Shown piece by piece: positions 1-7,412 of a stretch of 62,053 nt of DNA. Each line of letters begins with the position of its first letter. The stretch's first letter is position 1. Both the position numbers and the translations under genes were made by a program. Origin of the DNA: Dehalococcoidales bacterium (GTDB taxonomy: Bacteria > Chloroflexota > Dehalococcoidia > Dehalococcoidales > UBA2162); assembly GCA_016932435.1 (NCBI GenBank), contig JAFGCW010000047.1, positions 1 to 62,053 of the forward strand, written 5' to 3'. The notes beneath the pieces are model-generated. The model searched no databases, had not been told where the DNA came from, and saw nothing but the letters and a program-made list of their open reading frames with translations.

Positions 1-4
1 CCAT

Positions 5-90
5 GACCGGAACGGTGGCTCCGCAGGACTGGAACACTGGCTCACCCCCCACCGGAACTGCGGCTCCGCCGCACCGGAATATCCACCATC
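5..90. repeat. Two imperfect 45-bp direct repeats; rest of 1-221 shows no gene
   Basis: The motif ACCGGAAC followed by a GGCTCCGC core occurs at 6 and again at 51, a 45-bp period with substitutions. The segment is GC-rich compared with the AT-rich sequence after it. Either strand can be translated for a short distance, but the products are only the repeat itself. From 90 to 221 I see no gene, only the AT-rich 3' flank of the lipoprotein gene. Its function is unknown; it may be the end of a larger intergenic repeat cut by the window edge. Confidence 0.35.
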
Positions 91-221
91 TGTCAAGAAT
101 TAAGGGGTTGCATGACTTTTTATCGTTCTTGGCAGCTTGGTAACGTTTGTGTTTATGGGATAAACTTCGATTTTGTTCTTAATGAATTGAGATTATCGGG
201 TTCTCTTCTAAATTAGTGACT

Positions 222-1814
222 TCAAGGTGTTTTTTTATCAAAGACCACGTTTAATTGTAGTTTGGATGTCCAATCCACGGATACTAAATCTCTGTTCCCA
301 AAATAGGTAACGTATTGCGGAACATCTGAGTCAAGCATTCTAGCTTCAAAACGATTTTCTCCGTATTTAACCAATCTATCTGTTGACAACGGCAGTTCAG
401 AAATTTCAATTTCCCAAAACAAATTTTCCGTACTTCTCTCTTCTTCGTGCCGAGCTTTCAATGAAACGTAGAGATCGTTTCCATCCTGTCGCACGTTCCC
501 TGAAATAATCTCAGAATGTCGATTGCTTGACCATGTAACTGAAAAGTGGGATCCCTCCCATTGAATTTCCCCAAGCAAGTCGTCAACTCCCCATTCCGAG
601 ATATAACCTCCCCATTCCGAGATCAAAGCAGGATTAGTGCCATAGGCGGTTGTGACAGGGCATACTAGACCAATTTCAATCCAGTTTGTCTGCTGCAGTG
701 AGTCTAAGAAGTTCGTAGGTTCCTTTTCCTCCGTCACTTTTACAGTTGCAATAGCAGAACCGATGGGCATATCAGCCGCATCACCAGGCTTGAATACTCC
801 AACATGGATGGCATATGGACCGGCGTCGGTGAAGATGTGAGTGCACTCATTATTGAAAGGTATCGTTAGCTCTGGACCGTCTCCGAAGTCCCAGACATAG
901 TACACGTCATCGGGAAGGGTCTCCGGAGTATCAGTCCATGCATAGAATGTGTATTCCTCACTAGTTCTGAGTGGTTCTGACGGGACAGTAATGGTAAAGT
1001 CACTGCTGATCTCGACCATTATTTCGCCGCGTGCAAAATAATCAAAGTCATCCTCTAACATGAACACGACGAGATACGATCCGGTTCCAGGAAAAACGTG
1101 GGTTACTTCATGAATCCCTGATTCCCCAATAGCACCTTCCCCGGAAATATTGGTTGTTATTCCTTTATCCGGCAGACCGGTGGACTGATTAATAAACTGC
1201 CAGGAAGAATTGTAATAAGCTGGAACGAATTTGGGATTCGCGACAACTGCCTTGAAATCGTAATGTCTTGCGGTCGATTCCGGAGTAACCTCTATACTCA
1301 TCTTTATCGGTTCGCAGTACACCGTGTGAGTGTAAGAAGAATATAGTATCGCGTCTGTTTTATTTATATTATACGCCTCATATTCATATAGTTTAACATC
1401 AAAAGTATAGGTTCCTGATTTACTTAGTTCGTAATTTAGATGAACTCCGTTAGGCCAGAACATTTCAGGCAATTCTTCTTCAGGTTCAGTTTCAGGCGCA
1501 GTCGATTTCTCGCTATCTTGAACGATAGATTCGATGAAGACTCCATCGAGGGAAATATCCCATACATACACTGGTTTGTCCGGACGCTCAGCAGCACTAA
1601 TACAATAAACACCCATCCGTACGGTCTGCCCCGGGATCTCATAGTGAGTTGTCTCGGTAGAAGCTACAAGTTGCACGGGAAGAAGCAGGATCTGGTCAGT
1701 GATACTGTCTCCTCCCTTGTTTCCACATCCGACCATGAGTGAAATCATCGAGAAAAATAAGATAACAACAGTCCAACTAATATTTCTGCAGTGTATACGT
1801 AGTCTCTTAGCCAT
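222..1814 (-). CDS. PKD-repeat lipoprotein, exported
   Basis: This is a predicted exported surface lipoprotein of 530 residues. The N-terminus has basic residues (KRLRIHCR), a hydrophobic stretch at about 13-28, and a lipobox-like LMVGC with the acceptor cysteine near residue 30. Then come two or three PKD-type beta-sandwich repeats. The clearest, around residues 295-345, carries WDFGDG and ends with a TDAGPY-like strand; an earlier repeat around 205-260 has GTGSYLVVF. The C-terminal 150 residues match nothing I recognise. PKD domains usually mediate protein or carbohydrate contacts outside the cell, so adhesion or substrate binding is inferred. It stands alone, and the next gene on the same strand lies 343 bp upstream. 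Function is unassigned. Confidence 0.75.
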   Translation of the reverse strand: MAKRLRIHCRNISWTVVILFFSMISLMVGCGNKGGDSITDQILLLPVQLVASTETTHYEIPGQTVRMGVYCISAAERPDKPVYVWDISLDGVFIESIVQDSEKSTAPETEPEEELPEMFWPNGVHLNYELSKSGTYTFDVKLYEYEAYNINKTDAILYSSYTHTVYCEPIKMSIEVTPESTARHYDFKAVVANPKFVPAYYNSSWQFINQSTGLPDKGITTNISGEGAIGESGIHEVTHVFPGTGSYLVVFMLEDDFDYFARGEIMVEISSDFTITVPSEPLRTSEEYTFYAWTDTPETLPDDVYYVWDFGDGPELTIPFNNECTHIFTDAGPYAIHVGVFKPGDAADMPIGSAIATVKVTEEKEPTNFLDSLQQTNWIEIGLVCPVTTAYGTNPALISEWGGYISEWGVDDLLGEIQWEGSHFSVTWSSNRHSEIISGNVRQDGNDLYVSLKARHEEERSTENLFWEIEISELPLSTDRLVKYGENRFEARMLDSDVPQYVTYFGNRDLVSVDWTSKLQLNVVFDKKTP

Positions 1815-2013
1815 ATGATTCCGCCTTTTTAAACAGCAGTTGAGATTTTTCGTTAATATTATATCAATGAGGAAGTCCAGTTTATCAAATAGAAGATGTC
1901 AAATATCGAATAATTACATGGACGTAATGGTGACAAAATCTGAATTATTACTCTACCGGAACCGTCACAACAATGAGTAACAATTCTCTTAAGCACCAAT
2001 GTACATTTAGTAA

Positions 2014-2061
2014 CTTACTCGGATGTGAACCGAGTGCTCTGATCAGCTGAGCTAACTGCCC
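2014..2061 (-). pseudogene. 5' half of a tRNA-Val (CAC), truncated
   Basis: On the minus strand the sequence starts GGGCAGTTAGCTCAGCTG and contains a standard D arm (GCTC/GAGC). It also has a perfect five-pair anticodon stem, CTCGG/CCGAG, around the loop TTCACAT, giving anticodon CAC (valine). After the anticodon stem the match stops: no T arm with a GTTCGA-like loop and no acceptor strand complementary to GGGCAGT follows in the next 100 bases. It cannot fold as a complete tRNA. It is probably a remnant left by recombination or element integration at a tRNA-Val gene, and an intact copy is expected elsewhere. Confidence 0.7.
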
Positions 2062-2104
2062 ATTCGATATATTATTGCACTCAATATAAAACTATTACAA
2101 GTCA

Positions 2105-2137
2105 TACAAAAAAGAGGAGTTGAAATGACTCCTCTTT
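2105..2137 (-). terminator. Rho-independent terminator of the fibronectin-repeat gene
   Basis: AAAGAGGAGT (2111-2120) pairs with ACTCCTCTTT (2128-2137) across a 7-nt loop. Read on the minus strand, the 10-bp stem is followed by a run of T (TTTTTTG), and it lies 20 bp after the stop codon of the 1,054-residue surface protein. The flanking A/T-rich arms could also terminate transcripts coming from the other side. Confidence 0.85.
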
Positions 2138-2157
2138 ACTCTTTATTATCAGTTTTT

Positions 2158-5100
2158 TCACACCATTCTTGGCCTGATAACAAGAAAATATAACACCAAA
2201 CCTAACAGTAGCGCCAGGGTAATACTGGAGATAAGCAGCCATCTATAGTCTTTTGGCGTCGTTGGATTTGATACGGTGGATGGCTCGGGTGAAGTCGGTG
2301 CCGAAGACGAGGTGGTTTGTTGAACTGTTTTAACCCCTGCTAATTTAACCTCTACCGCTTCGACCACGAATGAACCTGAAAGACCGTTAACATCTACTGA
2401 ATGGATGCCGATAATATCCTTTGATAACTCAAACACAATAGCTTCGCTTTCCCCACCAGGCAGGATGACCTGCTTAGTGTCAATAACCTCATCATCGATC
2501 TCAAGCGCAACGTTATAACTACCGGTGAAATCCCCGGTGTTGGCAACAGATACGCTAACCGTTATATTTTCATCCGGATTGGCCGTAGCGGGGGTTATCA
2601 TCAGATTATAAACGGTGAAGGAAGACGGTTTAGACTCAATACCCAGGAGGGCGAATGTAGTAAAATGGCTGACCTCTGCGGTAATGGTCTTATTCAGGGT
2701 ATCAACTACCCCATCAAGACTAATCCATCTCCCGATACTTTCATCAAAATAAGCCATGAATAATTCTTCTTCGTTAATTTCATACGATAAAGTATCCGGA
2801 TCATATCTCCAGGTTATCGTCATCGGCGGATCAAATGTAGTCCCGCCGGGAAGAAAGGTGCAGGCTGATCCAAGTTGACATGTTCCGCCCGGTAGTCCCG
2901 ATGGAGATTCAGCGGCGCATATTTCCAGAGTGCGTAGTGGCTTACCCTGTTCATCTCTTACTATAGTGCCCTTCGCTATATAAATATTGATCGTTCCGTC
3001 CGAACATGTTATGTCTATTTTCTCAAGTAATTTTCCAGTCGAATCAATGTTAAAGCTGTTCTCGAGTCCAAGAGCGTTTATATCCAAGTAATACACGTGA
3101 GGGGTATCAACATATTCTACGTAATATGTATTTGTCGTAAAACTTTTCTCAACGCCATAGCCAGTGCCGTCACCGACTGCCTTAACCCTGAAGTAGTACG
3201 TGGTACTTTGAGTCAGTGGAGACAGGTCGAACCAAAAGGTTCCGGTAACATTTACCGTCTCCGGAGTGGTCTCATTGGGGTAGGGTCCACCCGGAGTAAC
3301 GCCCCACTCAAAGGAGATGTCTGCCGACGCGGCTGTGCCAAGGTCATCCAGGCTGCCGTTAAATCGAGCCGCATCGATACCTATATTAGTGGCGTCTCTG
3401 GTGGTTACCGTTGCCAAGGTTAACGTTGTAAAACTCTTCTCAACGCCATAGCCGGTGCCGTCACCGACTGCCTTGGCTCTGAAGTAGTACGTAGTGCCTG
3501 GAGTCAGTGAAGGCAGGTCGAAGCTGAAGTTTCCGGTGACATTCACCGTCTCCGGAGTGGTCTCATTAGGATAGGGGCCACCTGAGTTAACACCCCACTC
3601 AAAGGAGACGTCTGCCGACGCGGCTGTGCCAAGGTCATCAAGGGTACCGTTAAGTTGGGCCGTATCGATACCGATATTGCCGGCATCTTTTGTAGTTACC
3701 GTTGGTAAGGTTAACGTAGTAAAACTCTTCTCAATACCGTAGCTGGTACCGTCACCGACTGCCTTGGCCCTGAAGTAGTAAGTGGTGTTTGGAGTCAGTG
3801 AAGACAGGTCGAAGCTGAAGTTCCCGGTGACATTCACTGTCTCCGGAGTGGTCTCATTGGCATAAGGGCTACCCGAGGTAACGCTCCACTCGAAGGAAAT
3901 ATCTGCCGATGTGGCTGTACCAAAGTCATCAAGGCTACCGTTAAGTTGAGCCGCATCGATACCAATATTACCGGCGTCACTGGTGATTACCGTGGGTAAG
4001 GTCAATGTAGTAACGCTCTTCTCGGCGCCATAGCCGGTACCAAGACCGACTGCCTTAGCCCTGAAATAGTAAGTGGTATTTGGAGTCAGTGAAGACAGGT
4101 CGAAGCTGAAGTTACCGGTGGCATTCAACGTCTCCGGAGTGGTCTCATTGGAGTAGGGGGCACCCGGATTAACATCCCACTCGAAGGAAACCTCTGCCGA
4201 TGTGGCTGTACCTAGGTCATCAAGGGTACCATTAAGGCGAGCCGCATCGATGTCTATATTACCGGCATCATAGGAGGTTACCGCCGGTGGTATAAGGACT
4301 TCCTCTACTCCTGTTGAACAGGAAGGTTCCGGGTTAGCATATTTACGAACTCTGATGTTATCTACCAGGACATAACTGCTTGCATTTAGACTCACACCGT
4401 GGACATGCGATACCAGGTAATCTTCTGTCTGCTTTATGCTGTCAGTGCCGGAATAAGCACTGCCACCATCGACATACCCGGTGTAAGTTGAACCCGATAC
4501 TACTTCCTTAACGCTGTGCCACGTATCAGCTGAAACACTATTGAAGGGTGTACCAAAAGGTGACCATGATGCCTTTCCGGTAAATCGTAAATGTCCTCCG
4601 TCAGCAGCTGCTGTCTGTAAACGCCAGCAATAACCGTTTTCGAAATTAAGACTTTGTACTCTCCAGCCCAGTTGGTGGATTATTCTTTGAGTACCCGCAA
4701 GATAAACCTCATATTCGATTATGCCGTCAAGCATTTTGTAATTATTCGTAATGAGTCTCGTGTCAAAATAGCTGTTTTTAGTTTGGCTGGAATCCGGATC
4801 ATGTCTTAGACTCGGAGAAGGATTGCCAGCACTCGCGGATATATATACTGTGTCTGTATTTTCCGTATCGATTGTCCATTGGCCCAAACCAGCCGAAAAG
4901 TCATCAAAGAATTCAAATGTATTCCATCCATCAACGGCACTGCTCGCAGCGGGATTCCCATAGTACATGGAGATAGTCACAAGGCTTGAGGCAGGTAAGG
5001 AGGGTACTTTGACCCAGAATGTGGCCGAGGTAGAAGGAACATAACTTTCACACCAGTGAGGCAGTAACGTCGCATTATCACTATCTATAAACCTTACATC

Positions 5101-5322
5101 ACGAAAATCTGCCTGCATCGCAGGTTCATAACTCAGGTCAATTTTAACCTGATAATCTGTCAGCGCAGATCCTGATAACTCGGTAATTGTTATGGATTTT
5201 CTACAGGTCCAGGAAATATCCCACCAGGCGGGATCCGCTGAAGCAGGGCTTGGAGATATCACAGCAAAGAGACAGGCTGTGAAAATTAAAGTTGCGATTA
5301 TTGATATAAATTTCTTCACCAT
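2158..5322 (-). CDS. Anchored surface protein: DUF2341, four Fn3-like repeats, CARDB-like domain
   Basis: This 1,054-residue protein has a signal peptide (residues 1-29, ending near PSPASA). A DUF2341 and lectin-like N-terminal region covers about 30-340, starting WWDISWTCRKS. Four near-identical 97-residue fibronectin-III-like repeats follow (about 345-730), each ending TTYYFRAKAVG. A ZU5-like segment around 800-890 contains VSHFTTFALL. A CARDB-like beta domain covers about 895-985, then a Ser/Thr/Pro-rich spacer and one C-terminal transmembrane helix ending IRPRMV. The architecture is that of a stalk protein displayed on the envelope and held by its C-terminal helix. DUF2341 and Fn3 regions often bind glycans, so polymer binding is plausible but inferred. 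It has its own terminator and is monocistronic. Confidence 0.8.
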   Translation of the reverse strand: MVKKFISIIATLIFTACLFAVISPSPASADPAWWDISWTCRKSITITELSGSALTDYQVKIDLSYEPAMQADFRDVRFIDSDNATLLPHWCESYVPSTSATFWVKVPSLPASSLVTISMYYGNPAASSAVDGWNTFEFFDDFSAGLGQWTIDTENTDTVYISASAGNPSPSLRHDPDSSQTKNSYFDTRLITNNYKMLDGIIEYEVYLAGTQRIIHQLGWRVQSLNFENGYCWRLQTAAADGGHLRFTGKASWSPFGTPFNSVSADTWHSVKEVVSGSTYTGYVDGGSAYSGTDSIKQTEDYLVSHVHGVSLNASSYVLVDNIRVRKYANPEPSCSTGVEEVLIPPAVTSYDAGNIDIDAARLNGTLDDLGTATSAEVSFEWDVNPGAPYSNETTPETLNATGNFSFDLSSLTPNTTYYFRAKAVGLGTGYGAEKSVTTLTLPTVITSDAGNIGIDAAQLNGSLDDFGTATSADISFEWSVTSGSPYANETTPETVNVTGNFSFDLSSLTPNTTYYFRAKAVGDGTSYGIEKSFTTLTLPTVTTKDAGNIGIDTAQLNGTLDDLGTAASADVSFEWGVNSGGPYPNETTPETVNVTGNFSFDLPSLTPGTTYYFRAKAVGDGTGYGVEKSFTTLTLATVTTRDATNIGIDAARFNGSLDDLGTAASADISFEWGVTPGGPYPNETTPETVNVTGTFWFDLSPLTQSTTYYFRVKAVGDGTGYGVEKSFTTNTYYVEYVDTPHVYYLDINALGLENSFNIDSTGKLLEKIDITCSDGTINIYIAKGTIVRDEQGKPLRTLEICAAESPSGLPGGTCQLGSACTFLPGGTTFDPPMTITWRYDPDTLSYEINEEELFMAYFDESIGRWISLDGVVDTLNKTITAEVSHFTTFALLGIESKPSSFTVYNLMITPATANPDENITVSVSVANTGDFTGSYNVALEIDDEVIDTKQVILPGGESEAIVFELSKDIIGIHSVDVNGLSGSFVVEAVEVKLAGVKTVQQTTSSSAPTSPEPSTVSNPTTPKDYRWLLISSITLALLLGLVLYFLVIRPRMV
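3130..4290 (-). repeat. Four tandem 291-bp repeats inside the surface-protein gene
   Basis: The marker CCGGAGTGGT occurs at 3261, 3552, 3843 and 4134, exactly 291 bp (97 codons) apart. The units are highly similar at nucleotide level and remain in frame, which points to recent duplication or gene conversion. Each encodes one Fn3-like module. Confidence 0.9.
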
Positions 5323-5540
5323 TATTATTCTTCCTGTGTCCTCAGTCTACGCTGCTACAATTAACAATTGATTAATAATGGTGAGTTAACCTTACATAAG
5401 TATTACAAAACCGTTACAAGGTAGTGAAAAATGGAATTTTTGCGCCGGTAATCTCTTCATGTGGAATATTTTCGGGAATGCATACAAATATTTGAAAAAG
5501 CAATGTCAAAACTAATGAATAACTATAATGTAAAAATTGA

Positions 5541-5562
5541 GGGGCAGCTATTCAGCTGCCCC
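5541..5562 (-). terminator. Hairpin downstream of the PRC-barrel gene
   Basis: GGGGCAGCT (5541-5549) and AGCTGCCCC (5554-5562) form a perfect 9-bp stem with a 4-nt loop. On the minus strand it is followed by TCAATTTTTA, and it lies about 40 bp after the stop of the PRC-barrel gene, so it is likely its terminator. Confidence 0.7.
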
Positions 5563-5603
5563 GTTTTACCATTACGGTGATTTTATCATCGATTTATGAT
5601 TGC

Positions 5604-5819
5604 TTATTCTACGATTATATTTAGTTTTATGGTACTTTCCGTTGTCTCGGATATATCATCGGGTGAAAAAGATATGTCTTCATCCGGAGGTTTCCTGTAT
5701 ACTATGTATTTTTTAATGTCACCACTCCATGTATCCCGGATAATATAATCAATCTTACCGAGTGATCTGCCGTTCTTATCCACTACTTCCACGCCAAACT
5801 GCTGTGCCGTCATACTCAC
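5604..5819 (-). CDS. Small PRC-barrel domain protein
   Basis: This 71-residue protein consists of a single PRC-barrel-like beta domain. The opening GVEVVDKNGRSLGKI is the typical start of that fold (a strand, a turn with D/N-G, then G-K-I/V). The rest alternates short strands and ends acidic. PRC-barrel proteins of this size act in RNA processing or photosynthetic and respiratory complex assembly, or are of unknown role, and the sequence does not decide between these. The start ATG follows a purine-rich GTGAGTGAGT. The gene is monocistronic, between its own terminator and a hairpin/T-run in its leader, and diverges from the AAA+ ATPase gene. Confidence 0.65.
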   Translation of the reverse strand: MSMTAQQFGVEVVDKNGRSLGKIDYIIRDTWSGDIKKYIVYRKPPDEDISFSPDDISETTESTIKLNIIVE

Positions 5820-5829
5820 TCACATCCCT

Positions 5830-5861
5830 AATAAAAAAATGAACTGGACATTATCCAGTTC
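5830..5861 (-). promoter_or_regulatory. Terminator-like hairpin in the leader of the PRC-barrel gene
   Basis: GAACTGGA (5841-5848) pairs perfectly with TCCAGTTC (5854-5861). On the minus strand the hairpin is followed by ATTTTTTTATTAGGG and then the start codon at 5819. No minus-strand gene lies upstream that would need a terminator here, so it could act as a transcription attenuator for the PRC-barrel gene. It could equally be a plain palindrome between divergent promoters. Confidence 0.45.
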
Positions 5862-6007
5862 ACAGTTCGCTATTATAGCATCTTTCAGCAAGTTGTGTAA
5901 AACGGCTTCGTAATGACTGCTAGTTGCCCGGTTTTATTATCGAATCTGCTCTGTGATAAAATCAAAGTAGATTCTGTAAAAGAAAATTCAGGTTTGGGTG
6001 AGGTAGT

Positions 6008-7411
6008 ATGGCGAAAAAGAAAAAAGCTGCAACGATTGGTGAGTTAAAGAAATCAGGATATGAGAGGAAATCTATCAGGGAAGAGATGAGACACAACCTG
6101 ATAGAGATGATAAAGCAGAAAAAAGACCTTTTCCCGGGGATTATCGGGTTCAGTGACACGGTAATCCCTCAGATTCTGAACGCGATTATTTCCGGTCAGG
6201 ATATTATCTTTCTCGGCGAACGGGGGCAGGCGAAGTCGAGGATCATGCGCAACATGGTAAACCTGCTCAATGAAGAGATACCGGTAATCAAGGGCTGTGA
6301 AATAAATGATGATCCGTTGGCACCGATATGCACAGAATGCCGTGAGAAAGTAGCGGAGAAAGGCGATGACGTAGAGATCGACTGGCTGGCACGGGAAGAG
6401 CGCTACGGCGAGAAACTGGCCACGCCCGATATTTCCATCGCCGATCTTATAGGCGACGTCGATCCGATAAAGGTGGCAGAAGGAAGATATCTTTCCGATG
6501 AAATGACGATATATTACGGCCTGATACCGCGAACAAACCGGGGGATCTTCTGTATCAACGAGTTGCCCGACCTCACGGAAAGGCTGCAGGTAGGCCTATT
6601 CAACCTGATGGAAGAGAGGGACGTTCAGATAAGGGGATACCGCGTCAGGCTTCCTCTCGATATTCTTCTGGTTGCGAGCGCGAATCCGGAAGACTATACG
6701 AACCGCGGCAGGATTATCACCCCTCTGAAGGACAGGTACGGAGCCCAGATAAAAACTCACTATCCGGTTACCACCGAAGATGAGATTACGATCGTGGAAG
6801 CGGAACGGAAGCGATTCGAAGGAGACGATTTCGAGGTGTACGTTCCGGACTACATGAAGGAGATAATCGCGGAGATTACCCACCTGGCCCGCAGGAGCCC
6901 CGATATCAACCAGCGTTCAGGGGTGAGTGTAAGGACCTCCATAGCAAATTATGAGACGATAATCAGCAACTCGATACGGCGCGCGGTAACGGTGGGTGAG
7001 AAACTGGCCGTACCCCGTGTCAGCGATCTACCGTATATCCAGGCTTCCACGAGCGGTAAGATAGAACTGGAGAGTTTCGAAGATACCCGCGAAGAAAAAG
7101 TGATAGGTGATCTGACAAGGAAAGCGGTCGCCGGTATTTTTAACAGGTATTTCATGGTGAATGAACTGGAGGACATTGTCGCGCAGTTCAGCGAAGGCTT
7201 CAGCGTGGAAGTATCCGATATGATGAGTGCAAAAAGCTACATCGGCAATATCAAGGAAATGATCGGCGTTACCGATGTACTGAAAACGATAACCGATTCG
7301 GAGAAGCCTGAGATAGTAGCCGCCGCGGTCGAGTTCTTACTGGAAGGACTCCATATAAACAAGAGACTGAACAAGTCCAGGAGCGGCGGGAAAACAGTCT
7401 ACAGGCAGTAG
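6008..7411 (+). CDS. MoxR/ChlI-like AAA+ ATPase
   Basis: This 467-residue AAA+ ATPase is of the magnesium-chelatase I / MoxR type. The Walker A motif is GERGQAKSR at residues 70-78. A Walker B-like strand, GIFCINELPD, lies at 179-188; it has the N-E pair of this family rather than D-E. The sensor strand LLVASANPEDY and an arginine-rich segment, IITPLKDRYGAQ, follow. Between Walker A and B is an insertion with three cysteines, C97, C108 and C111 (the last two as ICTEC), which could bind metal. The product probably remodels a partner through the VWA protein encoded immediately after it (one base between stop and start). In the known family such pairs insert cofactors or activate enzymes; no client gene is adjacent here. 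The N-terminus is lysine-rich. Confidence 0.85.
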   Translation: MAKKKKAATIGELKKSGYERKSIREEMRHNLIEMIKQKKDLFPGIIGFSDTVIPQILNAIISGQDIIFLGERGQAKSRIMRNMVNLLNEEIPVIKGCEINDDPLAPICTECREKVAEKGDDVEIDWLAREERYGEKLATPDISIADLIGDVDPIKVAEGRYLSDEMTIYYGLIPRTNRGIFCINELPDLTERLQVGLFNLMEERDVQIRGYRVRLPLDILLVASANPEDYTNRGRIITPLKDRYGAQIKTHYPVTTEDEITIVEAERKRFEGDDFEVYVPDYMKEIIAEITHLARRSPDINQRSGVSVRTSIANYETIISNSIRRAVTVGEKLAVPRVSDLPYIQASTSGKIELESFEDTREEKVIGDLTRKAVAGIFNRYFMVNELEDIVAQFSEGFSVEVSDMMSAKSYIGNIKEMIGVTDVLKTITDSEKPEIVAAAVEFLLEGLHINKRLNKSRSGGKTVYRQ

Positions 7412-7412
7412 C

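Noticed and set aside
3130..4290. CRISPR array
   Set aside because: The regular 291-bp units are in-frame coding repeats without spacers. No short-repeat/unique-spacer array exists in the window.
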